Source of the DNA: Acarospora socialis
Taxonomy: Eukaryota > Ascomycota > Lecanoromycetes > Acarosporales > Acarosporaceae
DNA: 64,000 nucleotides
Assembly: GCA_025617375.2 (NCBI GenBank)
Contig: JAMYGW020000010.1
Location: 1,426,001-1,490,000, forward strand
Reading direction: 5' to 3'
Position numbers and translations under genes: made by a program. The notes under the pieces are model-generated. The model was given only the letters and a program-made list of their open reading frames with translations. It did no database searches and was not told the DNA's origin. This document shows positions 43,738 through 58,400 of this stretch, piece by piece; position 1 is the stretch's first letter; each line of letters starts with the position of its first letter.

Positions 43738-46700
43738 CTTTGAATATTTTTATCATATAAAAATGATCACTTCTACAGCACAGAAGTCAGCTTTAATGAG
43801 TTAAGTTAATTTTCAGAATTTACTGATGATGATTAATGCATTAAAGATTTCATTATCTGATGCATTCATTGACAAAAAAGAAAAGCTGCAAGCATTCTTA
43901 ATCAAACTCAAATTATACATTGAATTCAATCAGAACAAGTTCAAGTCTGAGATGAACAAGAATTTATTTATCATGTTGTACATGAAGAATGCAGTTTTCA
44001 ACTAAGTTAACTTCAAACTATACAAGTTTCTTACAATAACAACAGCAGAACAGCAGATAAACAGAAAATTTATATTTTCTGACTATAAGAGATTCAAGAA
44101 AGAGTTTAAAAAAGTCTTTAGAGTAATTGATGAGAAGTGAATGACAGAAAGATGATTGTAAGTGATTTAAATGAAGAAATCAACAATTAAGTATGCAGTG
44201 AAGTTTCAGAGAATTGTGATCTTAATAGATTGAAATGATGATTTTCTTGCATCACATTATTACTGAAGACTTCACAAGTCTATTAAGAATAAGATAGCTC
44301 AAATGAATTAATTCAAAATTTTACAAAAAATGATTGATATATTCATCAGTATAAACAGTTAACAATAAAAACAATGAATAAAATGTACAGAACAACAAGT
44401 GTCATCTAAAATAAAATGAGAAAAAAAGCTTGCTTAACTGTACTGAAGAAACAATTCAATGAATTTTAACATAATTGAGAAGTGTTGTCAGAAGTCATAA
44501 AAGATTAAATAAGTGAAGTTTGAACATCAGAAAAAATGATTCTATGAGTTTTAAACACTGTGAAATGAGACACAAACATGTTATAACTGTTAAAAATTCA
44601 AACATATAACAATAAACTGCAAAAAATCTTGAGCAGAGATAAAAAACACAGCAGTAACAGTTAAAAAGAATGCAAGTATAGTGTATGATGTTCTCAGCTA
44701 AATAGTCTGTTACAATGATATGTGCTGAACACATATAAACAGTAAAGATAAAGTTAAATGATATTTGAAGAAACTATACAAAGATGTTAAAGATAGATAT
44801 GACACAATAGATTGATTAACTTATGAGAAAGAATTAATTATTCTTATGAAAGAAGATATTAAGAAAGATAATCTTGATATTGAGAATAAAGATAGTATTC
44901 TTAAGAATGACATTGAAGAAACTGATGATTATGAATTTCAGATTGACAAATCATGAATATTTTTCAATAATAATATATTCACAGAAGAAAGTTCAAATGA
45001 TACTGAGACTGAGTTCTTAAAGAAATATCAAATCAAGATCAATAAAAATTTAAACACTCAAAGAAAAATGATGCAGTACAGCAAAGCAATACTGAAAAGA
45101 AAGTTTAAAAAGTTACAAGCTTAAGAACAGAAAGTGAAGATATGTGAGAAATTTAATAATTTAATGAAAGACAAATGAACAGTCACTAATGATGAACTGA
45201 TGCTAAAATCTCTTGTTTGAAGAACAAAAAGTTACAAAATCAAGATACACTTATCTGAAGAATATATCATTCAAAATGAAGATTGATGAATTTTCAGCAA
45301 AAAGTATATATCACTTAAATTTCTGCAAAGAGTAAAAGTCTTTGAAAGTCAGTTGCAAATGAAGTATAATCAGTATAAATCTCAACTTCACTCAGAAAAA
45401 CACATTGAGCAGTATAGTCTAGAGTATGCAAATCTTATAGTTAAAAGAAAACTCAAATAATTTCAAGAACTTTGAAGATGAGCTGAACAATTAAGTGAGT
45501 CAAAAAACTACAGACTTTTTCAACAAAACTAAAAAATAAAAAACTTTATACATCTCATAAAGAAGACAGAAGAAACAGACTTATAATTTAGATGAATATT
45601 GATTAAGAAAATCAATTATTAAAAATCATCAACACTCTAATAAATTTAGAAGTCACAAACAACTATATTTTAAAAAGACTAGTTCAAGAACTAAAACTCA
45701 AGACTATATGAGCACTGTATTCAGTGAAAGTACATATGATGAATGAAATTGTTGAGAATGTTAATGAAGAAGTACACACAATGATGAATGTTGATGAACA
45801 ATGTTGAAAGATAACATTAAACATACTTAAGACAGACAAGTATAGCATGATACTTGAAATGTCATGCTTAAAAAATTAAAACTTATGAATTAACTGAAGT
45901 ACAGAAGAAATATACACTATAAAACACACATACAAGATTTCAAAGATATCAGAGATGTGCTTATCAGAACATAAGTCATGAAATCATGAGATACTGCTAT
46001 TGAAAAAAGATCAATTTAAGTGAATATTAATATACTCAATGAGTAAAGATCAACTCAAGATGATTCAGAACTATTTTGATAAGAATTTAAAAAGAAAGTT
46101 CATTAAATCATCAAGATCATCAACAAAATACTCAATTCTGTTTGTGCTGAAGAAGAATGATAGCAAAAAATTATATGTCAATTACTGATAGCTGAACAAC
46201 ATAATCAGACAAGACAGTTATTCTTTATTGTTGATAGAAGAACTGCAAGATTAATTAAATAAAATTAAAGTAATTTATGAACTTAAATCTTAAAAATGTC
46301 TATTATCAAGTCAGAATGAAAAAAGACAAAGAATGAAAGATAACATTCTGAACACAATACAAACATTATAAGTATATTATCATGTCATTTGAGCTGAAAA
46401 ATGCACTCATTATCTTTTAAAGATTGATTAATGATATATTATGAGAGTATCTTGATGACTTTGTAGTCATATATTTCAACAATAGTCTGATATACTCAGA
46501 AGATCTTGAAAAGCACTAAGAACATATGCACAAAATACTAGAGAAGCTCAAGAAAAAAACTTTGTATATGAAAGAATCAAAGAGCAGATTCAAAACTCAG
46601 AAAGTTACATTTTTAAATTATGTGATTCAATCTGAATATATTAAAAAGAATTCAGAAAAAACAGTAATAATTAAACACTGATTAACATCAATGTAAGTCA

Positions 46701-48599
46701 AGAAAGTGCAGATCTTTCTAGAACTAACAAACTATTATTGAAAGTTTGTATTAAATTATGCAAGAATTATGAAATCTCTCATGCAGCTGACACAAAAGAA
46801 TAAAAATTAATGTTGAGATGAAGAACAAAAAGATGCATTTCACATATTGAAGAAAAGTTTTAGTGAAATGACTCATTTGAGAATACTTAACTCAGTATGT
46901 AAGAAGATATTGAAAATTAACACTTTGAATTTCACAATAAATGTATGCTTATATCAGATTAAGAATGAGCAACAAAAATTTATAACATTTTGATTTAGAA
47001 AATTATCAGAACTCAAGAAAAGATATGAGATTCATAATAAGAAACTTCTTGCAATAGTGAAAGCACTACAAGATTAAAGATTTTATTTTGCAGAAACAAG
47101 CAAGTCAATTTAAATTTACATGAATCACAAGAATTTGAGAAACTTTGCAACAACAAAGCAACTCAATCAGCAACAAATTCATTGAGTGAAACAGTTGACA
47201 GACTTTGAATTTCAGATTCATTACAAGAAAAATAATGAGAATAATGAAGTAGATACTTTGAGTAAACAGCTCAATCACAAAAATGTACAAACAGTATGTG
47301 TTGAGATTCTGAGCAAAAATAATAAGAAAATTCTCATGAAAAGCTTAGCAGCAATATATAAGATGAAGTAAGCTTTCTTAATAAATAAAGAACTCATTAA
47401 AATGTGTCACTACAACAAAATTAAAGAATATTTGAGAGTTAAATGCACAGAAGATTTAGTGCAAAGAAAACACAATGTTAACAATTTTAGAGAATGAGTC
47501 ATCAGAATAATTGCTGTGTGCAATTTATGTTAAAGAAACAAAATCAATCAAAATAGACAGTACAACAAAGTAACACAACTAAATGCATTAGATGCATCAT
47601 GAAAGTCAGTTACTATAAACTTCATTACAAAGTTATTATTATCAAAAGATTCAGCATGAAGAATGAAATTCAATAATATATTAATTATAGTGAACAGATT
47701 AATTAAGTACACAATGTTCATTTTATTCAAAGAAACTGCAACAGCATCAGTATTGATGTATATCATACTGCAAGAATTGATTAACAATTACAGATTATTA
47801 AAGAAGTTTATTACTGACAGAAACAAACTGTTTATAAGTAAATTTTGAAAAATACTTACAGCAGAACTCAGAATTAAATATAAGATGTTAACAACATATT
47901 ATTCACAAATAAATAAACAAAGTGAGCAAATGAATCAGACAGTGAAAACATACTTAAAACATTATGTCAACAAAAATCAAAATAACTGAGTATGACTGTT
48001 GCTGATGACATAGTTTGCATACAATAATGTAAAGAATGAAATCACAAAAAAAACATCTTTCTATGTAAACTATGACTATAACTCAGAAATATGATGAAAT
48101 CTCAGAAAATACAGATCACAGAGTCAAAAAGTGATTCTAAATATTACACAAATAAAGAAACTGCATTAAGATTTAACAGAATAAATTAAACAACAAACAG
48201 AATAAACAACAAGAACAAAACTATTTGAAGAGAAAGAGAAGATATATTTAAGAACAAACAATATAAAAACTAAAAAAAAAAACAAAAAATTGAAAAACAA
48301 AAACATTAAATCATTCAGAATTATACAGAACATCAAAAAATTAAGTTATGAGTTAAATTTACTCAAGAAAATGAAAATACACTCAGTATTTCATGCATTC
48401 ATGTTACAGCATTACAATCAGTTCATATCATTTCAAATCACAGAAACATCTGTCAAACTCAATGAAGAATATAAAGTTGAAAATATTTTAAAGAAGAAAA
48501 TGATTAAAAAGAAAGTTTACTATCTTATAAAATGAAAAGATTACAATATCTCAGAAAATATCTGAGAACTCAAAGAAAATCTCAAGAACTGTGCAAAAA

Positions 48600-49075
48600 C
48601 ACTTTAATATTTTTAAAAAAAAGATCAATATTAATTCAGAAGAATAAAGACATTGAGTTGATAAGTTGCAATATTGTTTAAGAATTTTCATTCTCAATCT
48701 CATCATTATCACTATCAAGTTCAACAGCAAGACAGTCAGTCTTCTGTGAAGCACAGCAGTTCATTTAATTCAATATTTTTAAAGATGTATAACTCTTGAG
48801 AAAAGTGCAGCAAGCTCAGTGTGCTTAACTGTCAGTTTGTTGTTTACTTTACTTATTTTCTTTCAGAGCAAAAGATAAGTTCTATTGAGAAACTTTTATA
48901 ACACATCAATATATGAGTGATTACAGCAAGTACACTTATCACATTTAGATCAAGATTTCATTACAAAACAATCAATGCTGCAACTGACACAATAGTCACA
49001 AGAAAACAAGATAAACATGTTATCAATCTGAATTTTCTTTGCAATTCTTAGACAATTGAAATTTTTAGAAAGCAT
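48600..49075 (-). other. Antisense cysteine-rich frame of element C
   Basis: Same position and strand relation as in A. The first Cys group keeps C-x2-C-x6-C (CDYCVSCSIDC) and a second Cys group follows. Fossil. Confidence 0.5.
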
Positions 49076-49153
49076 TGTCACTGATGATGAACAATGTGAA
49101 TATTCTCACTTATGTAAACTTTAAAGAACTAGCATCTGAGAAGAGAAAAATGA

Positions 49154-49483
49154 TGTTATGATTAAGTCAGAACAAACTTAAAATGAACTGATGCATGTAT
49201 GCATGAAATGCATATCTGAAAAATATCTAAATAGCAATCTCAACAGATGCATAAGCAAGTCAACTCAACAGACTTAACAGTGAGATTGACAAGAAGCTCA
49301 GTATATAGTCATGATCATTTTTCTTATGAAAAGAATTGTGTTCAACTCAATTTTAATTACAATAAAGTGTTTACTCAACATCACTGTATTAAAGAACTCT
49401 TATATCAACAAGATTAAACATCTTAGTTCTAGTATACTCAAGAAATCTCAGATTGAATGTTACACTTCAGTTAGAATATAATA
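49154..49483 (+). repeat. 3' LTR of element C (shortened)
   Basis: Starts TGTTATGATT. It aligns with 43,364-43,737 on both sides of a missing internal segment. Confidence 0.75.
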
Positions 49484-52400
49484 GTCAGCACTATCTGACT
49501 TAATTTCTTCAATTAAACATTTAATGATCATAGATGCATGATCAATCATCTGATTTGTCTCAACATTATTGTTTTTCACTTTGATGAGACACAAAATCTG
49601 AAATTTCAGCATGATTGTGACTTGTGTCATAATTGATGATGTTGTTTATTGCATATACTGATGTTTGAGATGATGATCTTTACAGAACATGAATAATATC
49701 TCAGTTAAGAAGATCAATGTTGTTGATTTTCTTGTTAAGACTTATTGAGACTTGTAGACTTGATTGTGAGATCAATAAAAATTGTGTTCACTTCAGTTGT
49801 AAATGTACTCTGTCTGAACAAAGTTACTGAATTAATAAGTTTTAACTGTATCAGAATAGATTTTAACAGAGTTGTTGATTGTCTGAGAAATATCAATTGA
49901 TTATGTCATTTACATTGAGTAATCTTGCAGCTGATCTTTCAGTACAGTTGTTTCTTTTTTCTTAAGTAACTATCTACTGCAATCTTTCACAATCTGCTTT
50001 GTTTAATAACTAGTTTTTTGCAAACTGACTGTTCTTGAGATCTCTTATTTCAAGAAGAAATTGATGTATGATTTTTTTCTTAAATACACATTCATCAACT
50101 TCTCTGCTAATCACTGCTGTATTAATAAAAAAAAGTTTTACAGCAGCAGAAATATGTGTTGAAGCTAAAAGCTACTGTGTCTTTGCTGTCACAAAACTTG
50201 TAAAAGATATTCAAGTATTGATATAGTTTCTGAATAGTGTATCTTTGATATCTTCTTATATTTGAAGATTTTTACTGTTATTTTTTACTTAGTGCAAAGA
50301 CAACAGCAATATACAATCTCTGATTCTAGAATGAGTTAGATGTTGAGCTTGACAGTTAAAAAATAAGCTCAAGAACAACAAAAAAGTATCTATTCAAAGA
50401 TACATAAATATTCTATATAATAATATCAGATGCTTTAGAATCAGAGAGAAGAACTACTGAATTGAAACTTTGTATCACACATGCAATACTCAAAACACTG
50501 TAAGTTTTTCTTGTCTGTATTGCTAGACAAGAAAAGTCAACAGATATCTAACTTATTAACATTGTGATCATATACAATACTTGTACTATATTTACTAAAA
50601 TTAAGATTCTTTCTATGCAGAAAGAAAAGAATTGCTTATATAAGAATAAGAAGTTCTATATATAAGAAAGTGCTTATATAAGAGACTGCTCATATTTAAC
50701 ATGTCAGTTTTTTTTACTTTAAACTTTTGATTCTCTGCAGAGAACTATGAAAGTGAGAATTTCTTTGAAGTACTTAAGATGAAATTTACATATGTCATGA
50801 AGATCAGTGCTTCAAAGCTGTCTGTTGCTAGATGATATGACTTTGTATTGCTGTGAATAACTGAGCAAAGATTTCTTTACTTAACTTGTTATATGTGCAG
50901 CACTTTGAGTCTGATGTCACCTCAGTTGCAATAATCAATGTTGTTGTTGCATAAGCTTATCTCTGAATAAAATTGAGATCAATAAGTCTTTACACTTGAC
51001 TGCAAATATTTTCATATATTCTGTAACAACTTCTACTCTTTAACTTAATAAGTTATAATTTGAAGCTCTTTCTGCACTCAAGTTTTCATATTTACTTTCT
51101 TTTGACAATTTCTGTCTTCATCTTTTCTCTTTCATTTGTACTTCTATCAGTGATAGTCATGCTTATTATATTAACTTTAAGTGTAATCAGCATGAAAGCT
51201 GTCATTGCAGTCTGCATGAGTTCACTTAAGATTTAGAAGACACTCTTTGAATGATAAATTATGTCTTAAATAATGAGTTTAATTTGAAGAAGATATCAAT
51301 GTGTTCATTAATCATCTGTTGAAGATTCAAGACAAAACTGAAAAGCTCAGTACAAAATAGACACACTGTGACTTGACAGACACAAGAATGATGTTGTAGA
51401 CTTTAAACATAAAGTTATAAAAGCAATATCAATCTCTTTACTCTTTCTTTTCTGTAGTAGATGTTCTCTTTACTCAACTTTCACAATATTGTCAGTCTTT
51501 AAAGTCTTTAATCAGTTGCTACTGACTTGTTTCTGTACTATAGTACTTGATTTTATATCAATAGTGTGTCTTTATATGAAACAACTGAGTGAAGCTTAAA
51601 AACTGTAACATTGTAGTGTTTCAGCAAATCTCAACTGAAATCAAATTCTTGGTCAAAAAGTCATTCTTGAGATACTACAACTGAAAATAATGTAGTTAAT
51701 GTGCAAACAGCTTCTTGAGAAGAAGCTATGTTGATTATGATTAAATGAGCTTGAAGAGCTCTGCTTATACTGTGATTCTAATTATTTTAAGTGATTTGAA
51801 TGAGCAACAAACTTTAACACATGATCATCAGCTTCTTCAACTTTCTTTATACTATTTTTATGTTTATTCTCTCATGCATGATGAGCTGCAGTTCTGTGAA
51901 CATATAGTTTTTTGCTTTGATGTTCTTTTCATGAGAAACTTCTTAAAGTTTCTTATTGTCTTCATGACATTCATTGTTTTTGTCATGAAAAAAAAAGTAA
52001 CAACACAAATTTATAGTAAGTCATCTGTCACAGTATCTGATCAGTAAATACATTAAGAAGAATTTCATTTGACTAAATATTACTTACTGTTGTTGATCAA
52101 GTGAACTCTGATGATTCTTAGCTTATAATTGGTATTGCTATTGAAATCTTGAAGAATGTTGATGACAAAGATCTTACTAATCTGACAATGGTTGATGAAA
52201 GTAATGACAACAAAGTGATGAGTATGAATGTTGTTGAGAAGATTAAGTGAAGTGTTGAATACAGCTAGCTTCATCAATGTGTTTAGAAATGAAAAGTTTC
52301 AAGTTGTAAGTAATATTTAAGATATTTGCATATTTACAGACTCACACTTCAGTGAGACTGAAGATGTACTGAATTTTCATATAATTAATCTCTTGAAATG

Positions 52401-55121
52401 CAGTGCTTTTTGATGTCACAAGTCTAAGTTGAATTGAACTTGTTTTGTGTTGCATGTAAAACAAACTCACATTCAACTATCACTAATGCAAATCAGACAA
52501 AGATTAAACTTAAAAAATTGATCAGATTAACTTACAGCAGCATACAGATTAGAAAAATCTGAAGAATGTAAAGTACAAGCAGCTTTATCAGCTGAACTAA
52601 GTCATAAAGTTGTGAGTGAAGCATGCAAACTTAATAAACACTTTAAATGACTGTGACAGCACTCTGAATCTTGATTGTGCAGTTGTGTCAAAAGAAAAGA
52701 GACTTAATCTTCTTGAAATCTTACTCTGATAAAATATCTGATTGTTGATTATAATTAGTTAACTTGTAATCTGTTTCTTTTGATAATCAATGATTGTTTC
52801 TTGACATAATGTGAACAATGTTGCAACTTTGCTTGTCAAACAAACTTAATTGTTACTGAATAAAACAACAACTCTCTCATTACAACAACAGCATTGATGT
52901 TAGTCTGTGATAGTTTTTCAAGTTTGATGATTTTATTTAATTAACTCAGTTATCTGTCAGTGCAGCAAGACTGAGTGTTTCAATGATGCTATTAAGTTAT
53001 CACAGTCACTAAAGTTATCATTTTATCTACTGTAGCACAATCACAGAAGTGACTTCACATCATAACAAAGAAATCTTGTTATTAACAAAACAAATAAATA
53101 ACAGTTTAGTCTAGACATCTCTCTAAAAGCAACATGCTTAAGATGATTGATTCATTGTAGTTTTTATTGACATTGACAACTTGTCTGTTATCTAGATGAC
53201 ATTATGTTCTTGTGAGATTTCTCAAGATATTCAAAGAACATTATCTGAACTTAAGTACTCTAACATTGTTATTTAATCACTCTTTCACTCTATTTCTATT
53301 TGTATGCAGATCTCAAGTGACTGCTTTAATTATTAATTCATTTTTTTCAAAGCATTAGTGTTACAATTGAAGATGACAGTCATTCTTGTTGACATAATGT
53401 CTTTTATGACAGTGAAAAGATAACATTAACAATATATATGCAACAGAAGCAGAGCAAAAACAGACAGTGATAAGACATCAGTTTAAAGTTCAATCAGCAA
53501 AGTAACAACAGCAAGAACAGTTTCTGAGTGTCACTTAACAGAAAAAGATGATGATGCAGTTAAAATGTACAATAAAGATGTTAATTATAGAGCAGAAAAA
53601 TCAGTACTGAATAATAAGAACTGAGAGTGTGTCAGAAGATGTAGTAGCACATTGTGGTATTTTCTAGAAAATGAGTGCTATGCTCATAATGATGATAATC
53701 TTTTAAAATGAATTAACTCTTTAGTGTCATTGATCATGAAAAGACAGCAAAATAGTAGGTGAATTGTGATTCTGTATGTCATTGTTTGATATAACTGTTT
53801 TGATTTATTTTTGACAAAGTATCACTACTCAATGAAGATAACATACTATTAACATAATCAGCAGCAGTCAATCATACATTTAAATAACTCAGTCTCAGCA
53901 TTATCATTTGAAGTCTACTGACAGCTGAGAACTTAGTTTACTCTGTCATATAAGATAATTGTGAATTTAACTGTTTGCTCAATTATTTTGAAATCAACTC
54001 TATTTAAGTGCTTAACTATCACACATTTAAACAAGTCATGATACAGATCATCAATCACTGATCTATTTATTTAAATAATGATTTAACTTTTTAATATTTT
54101 GCAGAGATATAAAGAACAAGTAATGACTAACTTGCACACAAAATGATTTCAAAAGATCATACAAGAAGAAATCTGCATGTCACTCTGCAAGTTCTTGCAC
54201 TATTGCAAGAAGAAATAAGCTATCAATTTAAAATCTACATCAAATTCAATTCTAGAACTCAGCAACACATGATTTTTATTTTTGTTTTGTGATGTACTTG
54301 TTGATTAAGATATAGAACACACTCATTATGATATTAATGATGGTGAAAAAAGAACATTGACAAGAAAAAAAAATTAATAATCAATTCTTCACAGATTAGT
54401 AAAAGATATCAGAAGTCAGTTTAAACAAGAAACTACTGTTGATGTGAAAGAAATGTTGATGAGAAAAAAAAATCAATAATTAATTCTTCACAAATTAATA
54501 AAAAATATCAGAAGCTGACTTGAACAAGAAACTGCTGTTGATGTAAAAAAGATGTTGATGAGAAAAAAAGATAAACAGTTAATTCTTTACAGATCAGTAA
54601 AAGATATTAGAAGTCAGCTTAAATGAGAAACTGCTGTTGATGTAAAAGAAATGTTGACAAGAAAAAAAAAATAAACAACTAATTCTTTACAAATTAATAA
54701 AAGATATCAGAAGCTGACTTGAATGAGAAACTGTTGTTAATGTGAAAGAAATGTTAACAAGAAAAAAAAGTAAATAACTAATTCTTTACAGATCAATATA
54801 AGATATCAGAAGCTGACTTGAATGAGAAACTGCTGTTGATGTAAAAGAAATGTTGATGAAAATAAGATATTAAAAGTCTCTGCTGAACAGATTGATAGTT
54901 TATTTTCTTGAAGATAATTGATTTATCATCAGGTTTGTGAAAGCAGACATATGCTTGTTGAGTGAAGACTTATACTACATTAGCTGCTATGAAATTCAAA
55001 GAACAAGCTACTTATCAGTGATGTTTCTTGAATACTTCATGACTGCACATGAAAATCTTGATCAACTTGCTTAAGATATATAACATCAATTAAGATATAA
55101 CTGTGATTATTTCTTACATTG
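49484..55121. other. 5.6-kb mutated sequence without recognisable gene
   Basis: No LTR or named domain was found. Short frames only. A few more GG/CC survive here (51,651-55,400) than in the elements. It contains the 99-bp tandem repeat, whose period and composition suggest a former coding region. Confidence 0.55.
54352..54855 (+). repeat. 99-bp tandem repeat, about five copies
   Basis: The anchor word ATGTTGAY/ATGTTAAC recurs at about 54,453, 54,552, 54,651, 54,751 and 54,850, with a related start at about 54,354, so the period is 99-100 bp. 99 is a multiple of three, and one frame gives a 33-residue helical, charged unit (for example ETAVDVKEMLTRKKK) in successive copies. Confidence 0.75.
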
Positions 55122-55473
55122 TGTTATGATCAAAGTCAGAATGAACTTAAAGCAAACTAATGTATACACACAGAAAGTGTACATTCAGAAGAATGTTTAA
55201 ACAGTAGTCATGTAATATCTAACATGCTTGACAGTGAGCTTGACAAGCAAGCTCAACAGACTGCATAAGTGAGTCATCTTAACAAACTCAATGACAAGAT
55301 CAGCAAGCAGACTCATTATATAGTAGAGTCATTTCTCTTATGAAAACAATCATATTTAACTTAAATAACAATCTAAAAATTAAAGACCAAAATCATTTCA
55401 GATCAGTTGTTATATCAATAAGCACAAACTCTTAGTTCTACATATCTGAGAAATCTCAGATTAGAATGTTACA
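55122..55473 (+). repeat. 5' LTR of element D
   Basis: 352 bp, starts TGTTATGATC, ends AATGTTACA. Same length and layout as the element A LTRs. Confidence 0.88.
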
Positions 55474-58400
55474 CTTTGAACATTCTTACAATATAATGAG
55501 TATGATGTCTGACACACAAAAGAATGTTTCAATCTTGTTCTTGAAACAAGTTCAAGCAAACTCATCTCTATCATCTACTTCAGATAGAACAGCAACACAA
55601 TCAGTGATGTTAGCTCAGATAATACAACTATTTGTGAATGCATTGAAGATTCAGATATTCAATATTTTTGGTGAAGAATGAGAAAAATTGCAAGTCTTTG
55701 TGACTAAGCTCAATCTGTATATTGAATTCAATCAATTGAAGTTTTATACTGATCAAGAAAAGACATTGTTTGCAGTAATCTATCTAGTAAACACAGCTTT
55801 CAATTGAGTTGATCTCAAGCTGCACAAATTTCTAGAGAAGAGTTACAATGAACACAATGTTGACATGAAGTTCATGTTCAATGACTTCAGCAAGTTCAAA
55901 AAAAAACTTAAGAAAATCTTCAGAATAATCAACAAAGAGAAAACAGCAGAAAGACAAGTTCATATCTTGCAACAGAGTGAATCAGCAGCAGTATATGTCA
56001 CAGAGTTTCAGCAATTAGTGACACTTATTAGATAAAATAATGAAGCACTTATCTATCAGTACTATTGTAAGTTAAGAGAGTTCATCAAAAACAAGATAAT
56101 CTGAGCAAAACAATCAGATGATCTTCAGAAAATGATTAATCTGAGTATTAACATTGATAGTTGTCAGTGAGAATGACAGATAAAACAAAAAAAATATTGA
56201 ATGTCATTTATGATAAAAGATCAAGAAGAAAGCTTCTGACTGTGAATGAAGCAATATATTTTATTGATAAGACATAGAAAAACAAACTTTATGAATCTCA
56301 ATACAATTGAAAAACATCATCAGAAGTCATAAAAGACTAAATGAACAGAGTATAAATGTCAGTCAGAGTGATTCACTAAGTCTCAGATAACACTGCAAAA
56401 CAAAATGTGAATGTATTATAACTGTGAGAAATCTGAACATCTTGCTTGAGAATGCAACAGATCTCAGATGAAAAGAAAAAATATTGTAGTGACAGTCAAA
56501 AAAAATACATGCATAGTGCACAACATTCTTAGCTGAACAGTCTGTTACAATGACATGTGCAGAGTACATATAAACATGAAAAATAAAGCTAAATGATATC
56601 TTCAGAGACTGCACAAAGATGTGAAGAACAGATACAATGCAATGAGTTAATCAATTTACAAGAAAGAATTAGTTATTCTTATCAAGAAAAGAGTTCTTGA
56701 TGTCAAGAAAGAAAACAATGTTTTTGAAGATGACATTGAAGAGACTGATGATCATGAATTTCAGATTGATGAATCTTAAATATTTCTTGATAACAATATA
56801 CTTGCAGAAGAAAGTTTGAACAATGTTGAGACAGAGTTCTCAAAAAAGTACTGAGCAAAGATTGAGAAAGATTTAAGTGTCAAGAAAGAAACAGCATCAA
56901 ACTGCAATACAATGCAGAAGAAAAAGCAAAAGACTTGAAATCAGAAAGTGAAAATATACAAAGAATTCAATGATCTAATGAGAAACATACAAACAGTCAC
57001 AAGAGAATCAATATCAGAATCTCTTGTGTAAAAGATCAAAGATCACAAAATTGAGATATACTTATCTGAAGAATATATCATGCAGAATAAAAATAGATGA
57101 ATTTTCAGTGAAGAATATATATCATCTGAATTTCTGCAAAGAGTAAGAGTCTTTGAGAGTTAATTGCAGATAAAGTACAATCAGTATGAATCTCAATTAC
57201 ATCTTAAAAGATGCATTGAGCAACACAGTCTAAAGTATGCAAATCTTATAATTAAAAGAAAATCAGAATGATTTCAAGAGCTTTGAAAATAAGCTGAATG
57301 ACTGAGTGAGTCAAAAAATGAAAAGCTTTCTTGACAAGACTAGAGAACAAGAAGCTAGTGATGTCTCAAAGATAAAATAATAATCATTGAATATGAATCA
57401 AGATTATGATCAATAAACATTAAATCAACACATTAATGAATTTTGAAGCAGACAGTAATATTATAAGTTGAAAAACAGTCAACATGTTGAAATTAAAAAC
57501 ACAGTGAGTGTGCTGTTCATTTAACATACAAATGACAAATGAAGTTATTGAAAGAATTGATGAGAAAATCTGTGTGAAAGTCTCAATTCTTGAAAATTCA
57601 CAAGAGATAACATTTAATGTTATGAAATCAATTAAATACAATGCAGTGCTAAAGATGTTCTGATTGTGCAGAAAAAATCTGAAGATTGATTGAGTTACAA
57701 AAAAGATATGTGCAATCAAAAACACATATAAAATTTCTGAACAATCAAAGATGAACTTATCAGAGCATAAATCATGAAATCACAAGATATCACTATTGAA
57801 TGAAAAGCAACTTAAGTGAATGTCATTATACTCAATGAGCAAGAATCAACTCAAGAAAGTTAGAACTTATCTTGACAAAAATCTTAAGAGAGAATTCATA
57901 AAATCATCAAAATCATCAACAGAATATTCAATTCTGTTTGTATCAAAAAAGAATGATAAAAAATGACTATGTGTCAATTACAAACAATTCAATGAGATAA
58001 CTCATCAAGATAATTATTCTCTATCACTGATAGAAGAGTTGCAAGATTAATTAGACAAAACTAAGTGATTCATGAACTTAGATCTTAAAAACATCTATTA
58101 TCAAGTCAGAATGAAAGAAGATAAAGAATGAAAGATGACATTCTGAACAAGATATGAACATTATGAATATATTATTATGTCATTTGAATTGAAAAATGTC
58201 TCAGCAATTTTTCAGAGATTGATCAATGACATATTAAGAGAATATCTCAATGATTTTGTGATCACATATCTTAATGATATTCTAATATACTCAGAAGATC
58301 TTGAGAAGCACTGTGAGCATATGCACAAGATATTGACAAAGCTTAATGAGAAAGTCTTGTATATGAAAAAGTCAAAAAGCAGATTCAAGATCAAGAAAGT

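Larger units (their letters stand above)
43364..49483 (+). mobile_element. Fossil element C: Ty3/Gypsy chromodomain LTR retrotransposon
   Basis: About 6.1 kb. LTRs lie at 43,364-43,737 (374 bp) and 49,154-49,483 (330 bp); the second copy is shorter by an internal gap of about 44 bp. The flanking 5-mers ATCAG (43,359-43,363) and GTCAG (49,484-49,488) are a target duplication with one transition. Traces in order: gag from about 43,763, reverse transcriptase box near 46,466, RNase H, integrase (about 47,170-48,130), chromodomain (about 48,460-48,600). Gag and LTR ends match element B, defining a second family distinct from A and D. More eroded than A and D to my eye; many breaks; fossil. Confidence 0.82.

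Noticed and set aside
54352-54855. CRISPR-like array
   Set aside because: The repeat unit is about 99 bp with no unique spacers between copies, and the context is eukaryotic; it is a plain tandem repeat.
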